64,000 nt of DNA from Pseudomonas multiresinivorans (GTDB taxonomy: Bacteria; Pseudomonadota; Gammaproteobacteria; Pseudomonadales; Pseudomonadaceae), in assembly GCF_012971725.1 (NCBI RefSeq), contig NZ_CP048833.1, forward strand, positions 1,240,001-1,304,000. Direction: 5' to 3'. Both the position numbers and the translations under genes were made by a program. The stretch's first letter is position 1. Each line of letters opens with the position of its first letter. Under the pieces are notes generated by a model that made no database searches, was not told the origin of the DNA, and was given only the letters and a program-made list of their open reading frames with translations. Below are positions 1-8,753 of this stretch, piece by piece.

Positions 1-1090
1 CCTTGTAGGGGTCGTGGCCGCCACGGTTGAGTTTCCAGACTTCCTCGTCGGAGAGGTCCTTGACCATCTCCAGCAGCTCCGGACGCGCACCGAAGAAGTG
101 CTCACGCACATAGGCGCCGTCTTTGGCCTTGTAGTTCTGGTACTCGCCGTCGATGACCTCGTCCATGCGCTGCTGCAGCAGGCCGGCGGTGTCCTTGGCG
201 AACAGCGGGTCCCAGAAGCGACCCCAGACCACCTTGTTGACGTTCCACTCGGCGCCACGGAACACGCCTTCGAGTTCCTGGATGATCTTGCCGTTGCCGC
301 GAACCGGGCCGTCGAGGCGCTGCAGGTTGCAGTTGATGACGAAGATCAGGTTGTCCAGCTTCTCGCGGCCGGCCAGGGAAATCGCGCCCAGGGATTCGGG
401 CTCATCGCACTCGCCGTCGCCCATGAAGCACCAGACCTTCTGCTTGCCGGCGGGGATGAAGCCACGGCTTTCCAGGTACTTCATGAAGCGCGCCTGGTAG
501 ATCGCCTGGATCGGGCCCAGACCCATGGAAACGGTCGGGAACTGCCAGAAGTCCGGCATCAGCCAGGGGTGCGGGTAGGAGGACAGGCCGTTGCCGTCCA
601 CTTCCTGGCGGAAGTTGTTCAGCTGGTCTTCGCTGATGCGGCCTTCGAGGAAGGCGCGGGCGTAAACGCCGGGGGAGGCGTGGCCCTGGAAGAACACCAG
701 GTCGCCGCCGTGTTCGTCGGTCGGGGCCTGGAAGAAGTAGTTGAAGCCAACGTCATACAGGGTCGCCGAGGAGGCGAAGGAGGAGATGTGGCCACCCAGA
801 TCCGGGTCGTTCTTGTTGGCCTTCATCACCATCGCCAGGGCATTCCAGCGCACCAGGGAGCGGATGCGGCGTTCCATGAACAGGTCGCCGGGCATGCGCG
901 CTTCGTGGGTGACCGGGATGCTGTTGCGGTACGGCGTGGTGATGGCGTAGGGCAGTTGGGTGCCGGACCGGCTGGCCAGCTCGCCCATGCGGGTCATCAG
1001 GTAATGGGCGCGGTCTTCACCTTCACGGTCCAGGACCGATTCCAGGGCGTCCAGCCATTCCTGGGTTTCGACGGGATCGAGGTCTTGCAT
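1..1090 (-). CDS. aceE: Pyruvate dehydrogenase E1 component (N-terminal part, runs off the window)
   Basis: Homodimeric-type E1 of the pyruvate dehydrogenase complex, a thiamine diphosphate enzyme that decarboxylates pyruvate in the cytoplasm. The reverse-strand frame opens with MQDLDPVETQEWLDALESV and continues without a stop to the window edge, giving about 363 residues of a protein normally near 880. Visible family hallmarks are LGGHISSFASSATLYDVGFN and the ThDP-binding stretch GDGECDEPES, with an NCNLQRLDGPV segment after it. The ATG at 1088-1090 is the family start. The gene diverges from glnE across 243 bp that carry two palindromic operator candidates. Only the 5' portion is present because the window ends, not because the gene is broken. 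Confidence 0.97.
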   Translation of the reverse strand, partial: MQDLDPVETQEWLDALESVLDREGEDRAHYLMTRMGELASRSGTQLPYAITTPYRNSIPVTHEARMPGDLFMERRIRSLVRWNALAMVMKANKNDPDLGGHISSFASSATLYDVGFNYFFQAPTDEHGGDLVFFQGHASPGVYARAFLEGRISEDQLNNFRQEVDGNGLSSYPHPWLMPDFWQFPTVSMGLGPIQAIYQARFMKYLESRGFIPAGKQKVWCFMGDGECDEPESLGAISLAGREKLDNLIFVINCNLQRLDGPVRGNGKIIQELEGVFRGAEWNVNKVVWGRFWDPLFAKDTAGLLQQRMDEVIDGEYQNYKAKDGAYVREHFFGARPELLEMVKDLSDEEVWKLNRGGHDPYK

Positions 1091-1212
1091 GGCTTGCTCC
1101 AGGGCGGAAAGGCTTCCAGAATCGGAAGCCAGTAGATCGTTGCCGATAGCTGCGCCAACCTCGTGGGCGACGCGGCGAATTCTTGGAAGTGCTCCGGGGT
1201 ACGTCCGGCTGG

Positions 1213-1229
1213 TTGTAGTTTTACTACAA
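1213..1229. promoter_or_regulatory. Operator-like palindrome 1 between aceE and glnE
   Basis: Perfect inverted repeat TTGTAGT-TTT-ACTACAA. Its centre fits the TnGTnnnACnA pattern used by FadR/PdhR/LldR-type GntR regulators. It lies 123 bp upstream of aceE and 105 bp upstream of glnE. Binding protein unknown; assignment to aceE control is inferred from position. Confidence 0.55.
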
Positions 1230-1266
1230 ATCGCCAGCGGATACATCCCTCCCCTCGAAAAAGTTA

Positions 1267-1279
1267 GTAGTAAAACTAC
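1267..1279. promoter_or_regulatory. Operator-like palindrome 2 between aceE and glnE
   Basis: Inverted repeat GTAGT-AAA-ACTAC, the same core as the copy at 1213-1229 apart from the inversion of the spacer. The two centres are 52 bp apart, close to five helical turns, which suggests a pair bound by one regulator. Confidence 0.5.
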
Positions 1280-1333
1280 AGGGGCACGAAAAGACAGGAA
1301 TGCCGTCGCCTCGCCGACCACTCAGGATAGACC

Positions 1334-4279
1334 ATGAGCCTGCCGTCCCTGGCCGCTTTGCCGGCTACTCTCAAGCCCCTCGCCGAGCGGGCTGAGCAGA
1401 ATTTTCGTACTGCCATCGCCGCGTTTTCCCCCGAGCAGATCGCCAGCTTCGACAGCTGGTCCGACGAGCGGCACGCCGATTTCTCCCGCGTCACTGCCGG
1501 CAGCGATTTCGTTGCCGAACAGGTTCAGCGCGATCCTGCCTTTCTATTGGAGCTGGCCGCGACCGGTGAGCTGGAGCGCGTCCTGCAGCCCGGCGAAATG
1601 GGCGCGCAGCTGGAAGCGCTGCTGGCCGATTGCGCCGACGAGGACGAACTGGGTCGCCGCCTGCGTCGCTTCCGTCGGCGCCAGCAGGTACGCATCATCT
1701 GGCGCGACCTGAGCCGCCGCAGCGACCTGGCGGGTACCTGCCGCGACCTGTCGGACCTCGCCGACGCCTGCATCGACCAGTCCCTGGCCTGGCTCTACCA
1801 GCGCCACTGCCAGCAGTTCGGCGTGCCCATCGGCAATCGCTCGGGCCTGCCGCAGAAGATGATCGTGCTGGGCATGGGCAAGCTGGGCGCGGGTGAGCTG
1901 AACCTGTCCTCCGACATTGACCTGATCTTCGGCTACCCCGAGGGCGGCGAAACCCAGGGTGCCAAGCGGGCGCTGGATAACCAGGAGTTCTTCACCCGCC
2001 TGGGGCAGAAGCTGATCAAATCGCTGGATGCCATTACCGTCGACGGCTTCGCCTTCCGCGTCGACATGCGCCTGCGTCCCTACGGCTCCAGCGGCCCGCT
2101 GGTGCACAGCTTTGCCGCACTGGAGCAGTACTACCAGGACCAGGGGCGCGACTGGGAACGCTACGCGATGATCAAGGCCCGCGTGGTCGGCGGCGACCAG
2201 GAAGCTGGCCAGCGCCTGCTGGAACTGCTGCGCCCGTTCGTCTACCGCCGCTACCTGGACTTCTCCGCCATCGAGGCGCTGCGCACCATGAAGCAGCTGA
2301 TCCAGCAGGAAGTCCGGCGCAAGGGCATGAGCGAGAACATCAAGCTGGGCGCCGGGGGCATCCGCGAGGTGGAGTTCATCGCCCAGGCCTTCCAGCTGAT
2401 CCATGGCGGCCGTGACCTCAGCCTGCAGCAGCGGCCGCTGCTGCGCGTGCTGGCGATCCTCGAAGGGCAGGGCTACCTGCCGCCGCAGGTGGTCGCCGAG
2501 TTGCGCGAGGGCTACGAATTCCTGCGTTACGCCGAGCACGCCCTGCAGGCCATCGCCGATCGGCAGACGCAGATGCTGCCGGAGGACGAACTCGAGCGAA
2601 TCCGCGTTGCCTTCATCATGGGCTTCGCCAACTGGTCGGCGTTCCACCAGGCCACCAATCAATGGCGCGATCGCATCGACTGGCATTTCCGCCAGGTCAT
2701 CGCCGACCCGGACGAGGACGAAGATGGCCAGGTCGACACCACCATCGGCGGCGAATGGATTCCGCTCTGGGAAGAGGCGGTGGACGAGGAATCCGCCTGC
2801 CGGCAGTTCGCCGACGCCGGGTTCACCGAACCCGCGCAGGCCTGGAAGCGCCTGACCGACTTGCGCCATGGCACGCAGGTGCGTGCCATGCAGCGTCTGG
2901 GGCGCGAGCGGCTGGATGCCTTCATGCCGCGGCTGCTGAACATGATCGCCGAGCGCGGCCCGGCGGACGTGCTGCTGGAGCGCACGCTGCCGCTGATCGA
3001 GGCGGTGGCGCGGCGCTCCGCCTATCTGGTGCTGCTCACCGAGAACCCCGGTGCCCTGGAGCGCCTGCTGACCCTCTGCGCGGCCAGCCCGATGGTGGCC
3101 GAGCAGATCGCCCGGTTCCCCATCCTGCTCGACGAGCTGTTGAACGAAGGGCGCCTGTTCCGCCCGCCGCAGGCCGCTGAACTGGGCGCCGAGCTGCGTG
3201 AGCGGCTGATGCGCATCCCCGAGGACGACCTCGAGCAGCAGATGGAAACCCTGCGCCACTTCAAGCTGGCCCACGGCCTGCGCGTGGTGGCCTCGGAGAT
3301 CGCCGGCACCCTGCCTTTAATGAAGGTGAGTGATTACCTGACCTGGCTGGCCGAGGCGATCCTCGAACAGGTACTCGTCCTGACCTGGGACCAACTGGTG
3401 CAGCGCCATGGCCGGCCTACTCGCGTGGACGGCACGCCGTGCGATCCGGACTTCATCATCATCGGCTACGGCAAGTCCGGCGGCCTGGAGCTGGGCCACG
3501 GTTCGGACCTGGACCTGGTGTTCATCCACGACGGCGACCCGCAGAGCGAGACCGACGGCGAGAAGTCCATCGACGGTGCGCAGTTCTACACGCGCCTGGG
3601 GCAGAAAATCATCCACTTCCTCACCGCGCAGACGCCCTCGGGCATGCTCTATGAAGTGGATATGCGCCTGCGCCCGAGTGGCGCCTCCGGGCTGCTGGTC
3701 AGTTCGTTGCGCGCCTTCGAGGCCTATCAACTGGGCGAGGCCTGGACCTGGGAGCACCAGGCGCTGGTGCGCGCCCGCGTACTCGCGGGCTGCCAGCGGG
3801 TGGCCAAGGCCTTCGAGGCGATCCGTGCGAAAGTCATCGGCCAGCAGCGCGACCTGCCCGAGCTGCGCAAGGAGGTCAGCGAGATGCGCGCCAAGATGCG
3901 TGACAACCTCGGCACCCAGAGTACCGCTGCCGGTACGGCGCCGAATGCCTTCGAGGCCGCGGCCCCGTTCGATCTCAAGCAGGATGCCGGTGGTATCGTC
4001 GATATCGAATTTATGGTGCAATACGCGGCCCTGGCCTGGTCGTGGCAGCACCCGGAGCTGGTGGAGTTCACCGACAATATCCGGATTCTGGAAGCGCTGG
4101 AGCGGGTCGGGTTGATGTCCGGCGAGGATGTCCTGAAGTTGCAGGACGCCTACAAGGCATACCGGGCGGCTGCGCACCGATTGTCCCTGCAGAAGCAGCC
4201 GGGCGTGGTGAGCGGCGATCACTTCCATGCCGAGCGACGCATGGTGATGCAGATGTGGAAGGCTTTCGAGCTGACCTGA
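1334..4279 (+). CDS. glnE: Bifunctional glutamine synthetase adenylyltransferase / deadenylase
   Basis: 981 residues, the normal length for GlnE. It attaches AMP to and removes AMP from glutamine synthetase in response to PII and glutamine, so it sets ammonia assimilation. Both nucleotidyltransferase domains are visible: GMGKLGAGELNLSSDIDLIF near residue 180 (deadenylase half) and GYGKSGGLELGHGSDLDLVF near residue 710 (adenylylase half), each with the paired Asp residues that bind metal. Each is followed by a VDMRLRP(Y/S)G motif. The ATG start gives MSLPSLAALPATLKPL. It is divergent from aceE, and the next gene downstream is waaF; PAO1 has ilvE in between. Confidence 0.97.
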   Translation: MSLPSLAALPATLKPLAERAEQNFRTAIAAFSPEQIASFDSWSDERHADFSRVTAGSDFVAEQVQRDPAFLLELAATGELERVLQPGEMGAQLEALLADCADEDELGRRLRRFRRRQQVRIIWRDLSRRSDLAGTCRDLSDLADACIDQSLAWLYQRHCQQFGVPIGNRSGLPQKMIVLGMGKLGAGELNLSSDIDLIFGYPEGGETQGAKRALDNQEFFTRLGQKLIKSLDAITVDGFAFRVDMRLRPYGSSGPLVHSFAALEQYYQDQGRDWERYAMIKARVVGGDQEAGQRLLELLRPFVYRRYLDFSAIEALRTMKQLIQQEVRRKGMSENIKLGAGGIREVEFIAQAFQLIHGGRDLSLQQRPLLRVLAILEGQGYLPPQVVAELREGYEFLRYAEHALQAIADRQTQMLPEDELERIRVAFIMGFANWSAFHQATNQWRDRIDWHFRQVIADPDEDEDGQVDTTIGGEWIPLWEEAVDEESACRQFADAGFTEPAQAWKRLTDLRHGTQVRAMQRLGRERLDAFMPRLLNMIAERGPADVLLERTLPLIEAVARRSAYLVLLTENPGALERLLTLCAASPMVAEQIARFPILLDELLNEGRLFRPPQAAELGAELRERLMRIPEDDLEQQMETLRHFKLAHGLRVVASEIAGTLPLMKVSDYLTWLAEAILEQVLVLTWDQLVQRHGRPTRVDGTPCDPDFIIIGYGKSGGLELGHGSDLDLVFIHDGDPQSETDGEKSIDGAQFYTRLGQKIIHFLTAQTPSGMLYEVDMRLRPSGASGLLVSSLRAFEAYQLGEAWTWEHQALVRARVLAGCQRVAKAFEAIRAKVIGQQRDLPELRKEVSEMRAKMRDNLGTQSTAAGTAPNAFEAAAPFDLKQDAGGIVDIEFMVQYAALAWSWQHPELVEFTDNIRILEALERVGLMSGEDVLKLQDAYKAYRAAAHRLSLQKQPGVVSGDHFHAERRMVMQMWKAFELT

Positions 4280-4310
4280 ATCGCTGCGATTTCCCCTGAA
4301 GTAGCCAGCA

Positions 4311-4332
4311 TCCGGCGATGATGTTCGCCGGA
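4311..4332 (+). terminator. Hairpin after glnE, no T-tract
   Basis: Perfect stem TCCGGCGA / TCGCCGGA with a 6-nt loop, starting 32 bp after the glnE stop. There is no run of T, so it may be a weak terminator or an mRNA 3' stabiliser. Confidence 0.35.
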
Positions 4333-4563
4333 GCGCCCCACGCTGTCAGTTGCGTTGCGCGGGTATATAGATGTCAGGAGCGAGGCGCGTGATGCCATTG
4401 CGCCAGGTCACAGGGAGTGACGAAATCCGCCCGGCCGGCTGATCGGCTGGGCTAGACTGCCGGCATTCGATGCTCGGCACCCGACCGTGAGGGCACGCGC
4501 CACACGGCTGGATGAATGGAGTACGGGGAGGCGAGAGCCTCCCCGGTCGTTTCTGGAAAAGGC

Positions 4564-5607
4564 ATGAGAATTCTGATCGTAGGCCCCTCCTGGGTGGGCG
4601 ACATGGTGATGGCGCAGACACTCTTCCAGTGTCTGAGGCAGCGGCACCCCGACTGCGTGATCGACGTGCTGGCGCCCGACTGGAGCCGGCCGATCCTCGA
4701 GCGCATGCCCGAGGTGCGCCAGGCCCTGAGCTTCCCGCTCGGCCACGGTGTGCTGGACATCGCCTCGCGTCGCCGTATCGGCAAGACCCTCAAGGGCCAG
4801 TACGATCAGGCGATCCTCCTGCCCAACTCGCTGAAGTCGGCGCTGGTGCCCTATTTCGCCGGCATCCCCAAGCGCACGGGTTGGAAGGGCGAGATGCGCT
4901 ACGGCCTGCTCAACGACATCCGCGCGCTGGATAAAGAGCGCTACCCGCTGATGATCGAGCGCTTCATGGCCCTGGCTTTCGAGCCGGGGGCGGAGCTGCC
5001 GCAGCCTTATCCACAGCCGCGCCTGGCCATCGACCCGCACAGCCGTGAGGCCGCGCTGGCCAAGTTCGGCCTGAGCCTGGACCGCCCGGTGCTGGCGCTG
5101 TGCCCCGGCGCTGAGTTCGGCGAGGCCAAGCGCTGGCCGGCGGAGTATTACGCCAAGGTCGCCGAGGTGAAGATACGCGCCGGTTGGCAGGTATGGATCT
5201 TCGGCTCGAAGAATGACCACCCCGGCGGTGAAGACATTCGCATGCGCCTGATCCCCGGCCTGCGTGAAGAGTCGGTGAACCTTGCGGGCGAGACCGCCCT
5301 GTCCGAGGCCATCGATCTGATGTCCTGCGCCAGTGCCGTAGTCACCAACGATTCGGGCCTGATGCACGTGGCCGCCGCGCTGAACCGCCCGCTGGTGGCG
5401 GTCTACGGCTCCACCTCGCCGCAGTTCACGCCGCCGCTGGCCGACCAGGTGGAGATCGTCCGCCTCGGCCTGGAATGCAGCCCCTGCTTCGACCGCGTGT
5501 GCCGCTTCGGCCACTACAACTGCCTGCGCGAGCTCAAGCCGCGCCCGGTGATCGAAGCGCTGGATCGACTGGTCGCTGACCCGGTGGACGTGGAAAGCGC
5601 CGAATGA
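4564..5607 (+). CDS. waaF: ADP-heptose:LPS heptosyltransferase II
   Basis: 347 residues, GT9 family. It adds the second L-glycero-D-manno-heptose to the LPS inner core at the cytoplasmic face of the inner membrane. The N-terminus MRILIVGPSWVGDMVMAQ is the typical heptosyltransferase II opening. The C-terminal domain shows LCPGAEFGEAKRWP and VTNDSGLMHVAAAL, which form the ADP-heptose site. An upstream in-frame ATG at 4516 would add 16 residues that do not resemble the family, so 4564 is preferred. It overlaps waaC by 4 bp (ATGA) and opens the core operon. Confidence 0.96.
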   Translation: MRILIVGPSWVGDMVMAQTLFQCLRQRHPDCVIDVLAPDWSRPILERMPEVRQALSFPLGHGVLDIASRRRIGKTLKGQYDQAILLPNSLKSALVPYFAGIPKRTGWKGEMRYGLLNDIRALDKERYPLMIERFMALAFEPGAELPQPYPQPRLAIDPHSREAALAKFGLSLDRPVLALCPGAEFGEAKRWPAEYYAKVAEVKIRAGWQVWIFGSKNDHPGGEDIRMRLIPGLREESVNLAGETALSEAIDLMSCASAVVTNDSGLMHVAAALNRPLVAVYGSTSPQFTPPLADQVEIVRLGLECSPCFDRVCRFGHYNCLRELKPRPVIEALDRLVADPVDVESAE

Positions 5608-6677
5608 GGGTCCTGCTGATCAAGACATCGTCCCTGGGCGATGTCATCCACACCCTGCCGGCTCTGACCGACGCCGCCCGCGCCATTCCCGGCATCCAGT
5701 TCGACTGGGTGGTGGAAGAGGGCTTCGCCGAGATTCCCGCCTGGCACCCCGCCGTGGCCCAGGTGATTCCGGTGGCGATCCGCCGCTGGCGCAAGAATCT
5801 CTGGCAGACGCTCAAGAACGGCGAGTGGAGTCGCTTCAAGCGCCGCCTGAAGGAAGTCGACTACGACCTGGTGATCGACGCCCAGGGTCTGCTCAAGAGC
5901 GCCTGGCTGACCCGCTACGCTCGCCATCGCACGCCGATCGCCGGGCTGGACAAGGAGTCCGCCCGCGAGCCGGCTGCCAGCCGCTTCTATAACCGCACCT
6001 ATCCGGTCGCCTGGGGCCAGCATGCCGTCGAGCGCGTGCGCCAGCTGTTCGCCCAGGCGCTGGACTACCCGCTGCCCGCCGGCACCGGCGATTACGGCCT
6101 GGACCGCAATCGCCTGCTGGACGAGGTGGAGGCCGAGCCCTACCTGGTGTTCCTGCATGGCACCACCTGGGTGACCAAGCACTGGCCCGAGGTGTACTGG
6201 CGCGAGCTGGCCCAGCGCATGGGCGAGCGCGGCTGGTCGGTCCGCCTGCCCTGGGGCAACGAGGCTGAGCGGCAGCGCGCCGAACGGCTCGCCGAAGGCT
6301 TGGAAAACGCCTCGGTACTCCCCAGATTATCCCTCGCAGGCATGGCCAAGGTGCTGGCCGGCGCTTCCGCCTGCGTGGCGGTCGACACCGGGCTCGGACA
6401 CCTGGCCGCCGCGCTGGATGTGCCGACGCTGTCGCTGTTCGGCCCGACCAATCCCGGTCTGACCGGCGCCTACGGGCGCTCGCAGGTGCACCTGGCCAGC
6501 GACTGGCCCTCTTGCGCGCCCTGCCTGCAGAAGACCTGTACTTACCAGCCTACGGCCGAAGACAAGCGCCAGTTCGACCTGCGGCATGAACAGCCTCTGT
6601 GCTTCACACGCCTGAACCCGCAGCGCGTGTCGACCCAGCTGGAGGCGCTGCTGCTGGCCCCGGAGACGCTTCGATGA
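5604..6677 (+). CDS. waaC: ADP-heptose:LPS heptosyltransferase I
   Basis: 357 residues, GT9 family. It transfers the first heptose onto Kdo2-lipid A. It opens with MRVLLIKTSSLGDVIHTLPA, whose Asp (SLGD) is the usual catalytic residue. The C-terminal half carries HGTTWVTKHWPE and VAVDTGLGHLAAALDVP, the donor site. Starts inside the waaF stop (ATGA) and ends inside the waaG start (ATGA), so translation is probably coupled on both sides. Confidence 0.96.
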   Translation: MRVLLIKTSSLGDVIHTLPALTDAARAIPGIQFDWVVEEGFAEIPAWHPAVAQVIPVAIRRWRKNLWQTLKNGEWSRFKRRLKEVDYDLVIDAQGLLKSAWLTRYARHRTPIAGLDKESAREPAASRFYNRTYPVAWGQHAVERVRQLFAQALDYPLPAGTGDYGLDRNRLLDEVEAEPYLVFLHGTTWVTKHWPEVYWRELAQRMGERGWSVRLPWGNEAERQRAERLAEGLENASVLPRLSLAGMAKVLAGASACVAVDTGLGHLAAALDVPTLSLFGPTNPGLTGAYGRSQVHLASDWPSCAPCLQKTCTYQPTAEDKRQFDLRHEQPLCFTRLNPQRVSTQLEALLLAPETLR

Positions 6678-7795
6678 CCCTGGCTTTCGTCCTCTACAAA
6701 TACTTCCCGTTCGGCGGGCTGCAGCGCGATTTCATGCGCATCGCCCTGGAGTGCCAGAAGCGCGGCCACTCCATCCGTGTCTACACGCCGATCTGGGAAG
6801 GCGAGGTGCCGCCCGGCTTCGACGTGCGCGTGGCACCGGTGAAGTCGCTGTTCAACCATCGCCGCAACGAGAAATTCAGCGCCTGGCTGGCCGCGGACCT
6901 CGCGCGCTCGCCGGTAGATCGGGTGGTTGGCTTCAACAAGATGCCGGGCCTGGATGTGTACTACGCTGCCGACGGCTGCTTCGAGGACAAGGCGCAGACC
7001 CTGCGCAATTCCTTCTACCGCCGCTGGGGCCGCTACAAGCACTTCGCCGACTACGAGCGTGCGGTATTCGCGCCGGAATCGAAGACCGAGATCCTGATGA
7101 TCTCCGAGGTGCAGCAGCCGCTGTTCATCAAGCATTACCGCACCCCCGAGGCGCGCTTCCACCTGCTGCCGCCGGGCATCGCCCAGGACCGCCGGGCACC
7201 GGCAAACGCCGGCGAAATCCGCGCCGAATTCCGCAGCGAGTTCAAACTGGGCGACGATGGCCTGCTGCTGGTGCAGATCGGCTCCGGCTTCAAGACCAAG
7301 GGCCTGGACCGCAGCCTCAAGGCGCTGGCCGCGTTGCCGCGCTCGCTGCGCAAGCGCACCCGCCTGATCGCCATTGGCCAGGACGATCCCAAGCCGTTCC
7401 TGCTGCAGGTGAAGGCGCTGGGCCTCTCGGACAACGTGCAGATCCTCAAGGGGCGCAGCGATATCCCGCGCTTCCTGCTCGGCGCCGACCTGCTGATCCA
7501 CCCGGCGTACAACGAAAACACCGGCACCGTGCTGCTGGAAGCGCTGGTCGCGGGCCTGCCGGTGCTGGTCACCGACGTCTGCGGCTATGCCCACTACATC
7601 GACGAGGCGAAAGCCGGCCGCGTGGTGCCGTCGCCCTTCGAGCAGGAGCGGCTGAACGCCATGCTCCAGGAAATGCTCGAAGACGGCGCCGCGCGTGCCG
7701 ACTGGTCGCGCAACGGCCTGGCCTTCGCCGACACCGCCGATCTCTACAGCATGCCGCAGCATGCGGCGGACGTGATCCTGCGGGGGCATGCATGA
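6674..7795 (+). CDS. waaG: LPS core glycosyltransferase WaaG
   Basis: 373 residues, GT4 family with GT-B fold. In P. aeruginosa the enzyme adds the first outer-core amino sugar to heptose; the E. coli homologue adds glucose. The N-terminal MTLAFVLYKYFPFGGLQRDF carries the GGLQRD acceptor motif. LLIHPAYNENTGTVLLEALV contains the EX7E donor-binding signature. The start at 6674 overlaps the waaC stop by 4 bp; in-frame starts further upstream lie inside waaC. The stop at 7793-7795 overlaps the ATG of a REP-derived mini-ORF rather than waaP itself. Confidence 0.96.
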   Translation: MTLAFVLYKYFPFGGLQRDFMRIALECQKRGHSIRVYTPIWEGEVPPGFDVRVAPVKSLFNHRRNEKFSAWLAADLARSPVDRVVGFNKMPGLDVYYAADGCFEDKAQTLRNSFYRRWGRYKHFADYERAVFAPESKTEILMISEVQQPLFIKHYRTPEARFHLLPPGIAQDRRAPANAGEIRAEFRSEFKLGDDGLLLVQIGSGFKTKGLDRSLKALAALPRSLRKRTRLIAIGQDDPKPFLLQVKALGLSDNVQILKGRSDIPRFLLGADLLIHPAYNENTGTVLLEALVAGLPVLVTDVCGYAHYIDEAKAGRVVPSPFEQERLNAMLQEMLEDGAARADWSRNGLAFADTADLYSMPQHAADVILRGHA

Positions 7796-7950
7796 ACGCT
7801 TTGGCTTTCGTAGGAGCGAGCTTGCTCGCGAACAGCCGGATGGATCGTGCCACCCCATTTGCGAGGCCGGAGCCGTTCCCTACGGCTTCCGGCATTCCCC
7901 ACATCCATGTGGGTCACAAGCTCGCTCCTACAGATAGGGCTGTGCCGTGA
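7792..7950 (+). CDS. 52-codon mini-ORF formed by a REP pair, bridging waaG and waaP
   Basis: An open frame of 52 codons starts with an ATG overlapping the waaG stop (ATGA) and ends with a TGA overlapping the waaP GTG start (GTGA). Almost all of it is REP sequence. The first arm is read in the frame giving VGASLLAN; another frame of the same arm meets TAG. The peptide has no recognisable domain, so a functional product is unlikely. What the sequence shows is that ribosomes could move from waaG through this frame to waaP without leaving the message. Whether it is translated is inferred. Confidence 0.5.
   Translation: MNALAFVGASLLANSRMDRATPFARPEPFPTASGIPHIHVGHKLAPTDRAVP
7810..7931. repeat. REP pair (type A) inside the LPS core operon
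   Basis: Left arm 7810-7833 is a full copy: GTAGGA head followed by the GCGAGC-TT-GCTCGC stem and GAAC tail. The right arm (7917-7931) keeps only CAAGCTCGCTCCTAC and has lost its outer half. Heads point outward. It separates waaG from waaP in an otherwise overlapping operon. Confidence 0.9.
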
Positions 7951-8753
7951 AGCTGGATTTGAAAGAACCCTTCAAGACCCTCTGGGCCGGCAAGGACCCC
8001 TTTGTCGAAGTCGAGCGCCTGCAGGGCAAGGTCTACCGCGAACTGGAAGGCCGCCGCACGTTGCGCACTGAAGTTGACGGGCGTGGCTTCTTCGTCAAGA
8101 TCCACCGCGGCATCGGCTGGGGCGAGATCGTCAAGAACCTGTTCAGCGCCAAGCTTCCGGTGCTTGGCGCAGGCCAGGAGCAGCGCGCCCTGGAGCGTCT
8201 GCACCAGGCCGGCGTGGCAACCATGACCTCGGTCGCCTACGGCGAGCGCGGCGGTAATCCGGCCAGCCAGCATTCCTTCATCGTCACCGAGGAACTGGCG
8301 CCGACCACCGACCTGGAAGTCTTCTCCCTCGACTGGCTGCAGACGCCGCCCGAGCCGCGGCTCAAGCGCGCGCTGATCGCCGAGGTGGCGAAGATGATCG
8401 GCACCATGCACCGCGCCGGGGTCAACCACCGCGACTGCTACATCTGCCACTTCCTGCTGCACACCGACCGCCCGATCAGTGCCGACGACCTGCGCCTGTC
8501 GGTGATCGACCTGCACCGCGCCCAGACCCGCAGCGCCACGCCACGCCGCTGGCGCAACAAGGACCTGGCCGCGCTGTACTTCTCGGCGCTGGACATCGGC
8601 CTTACCCGTCGCGACAAATTGCGCTTCCTGCGCGGTTACTTCCAGCGCCCGCTGCGTGACATCCTCCGCGAGGAAGCCGCGCTGCTGGCGTGGATGGAAC
8701 GCAAGGCGGCCAAGCTCTACGACCGCAAACAACGTTACGGAGACCTGCTCTGA
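7947..8753 (+). CDS. waaP: LPS core heptose(I) kinase WaaP
   Basis: 268 residues, the length of P. aeruginosa WaaP, which phosphorylates heptose I of the inner core and is essential in that species. It has a protein-kinase-like fold: FFVKIHRG holds the ATP-binding Lys near residue 51, HRDCYICHFLL has the catalytic Asp163, and LSVIDLHRAQ has the metal-binding Asp188. The start is GTG at 7947, preceded by AGGG (7936-7939) that lies just outside the REP pair. It overlaps the mini-ORF by 4 bp upstream and the next kinase gene by 1 bp (TGATG). Confidence 0.95.
   Translation: MKLDLKEPFKTLWAGKDPFVEVERLQGKVYRELEGRRTLRTEVDGRGFFVKIHRGIGWGEIVKNLFSAKLPVLGAGQEQRALERLHQAGVATMTSVAYGERGGNPASQHSFIVTEELAPTTDLEVFSLDWLQTPPEPRLKRALIAEVAKMIGTMHRAGVNHRDCYICHFLLHTDRPISADDLRLSVIDLHRAQTRSATPRRWRNKDLAALYFSALDIGLTRRDKLRFLRGYFQRPLRDILREEAALLAWMERKAAKLYDRKQRYGDLL

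Noticed and set aside
1544..3274. 576-residue open frame antisense to glnE
   Set aside because: Typical shadow frame in a GC-rich gene; the glnE frame has both nucleotidyltransferase motifs, and the antisense translation has no recognisable domain and a Gln/Ala/Leu-heavy composition.
4407..4421. Short inverted repeat GTCAC-N5-GTGAC upstream of waaF
   Set aside because: Five-base arms are expected by chance and no promoter elements line up with it.
4516..4563. N-terminal extension of waaF from an earlier ATG
   Set aside because: The extra 16 residues do not resemble heptosyltransferases; the family begins at MRILIVGPSW.
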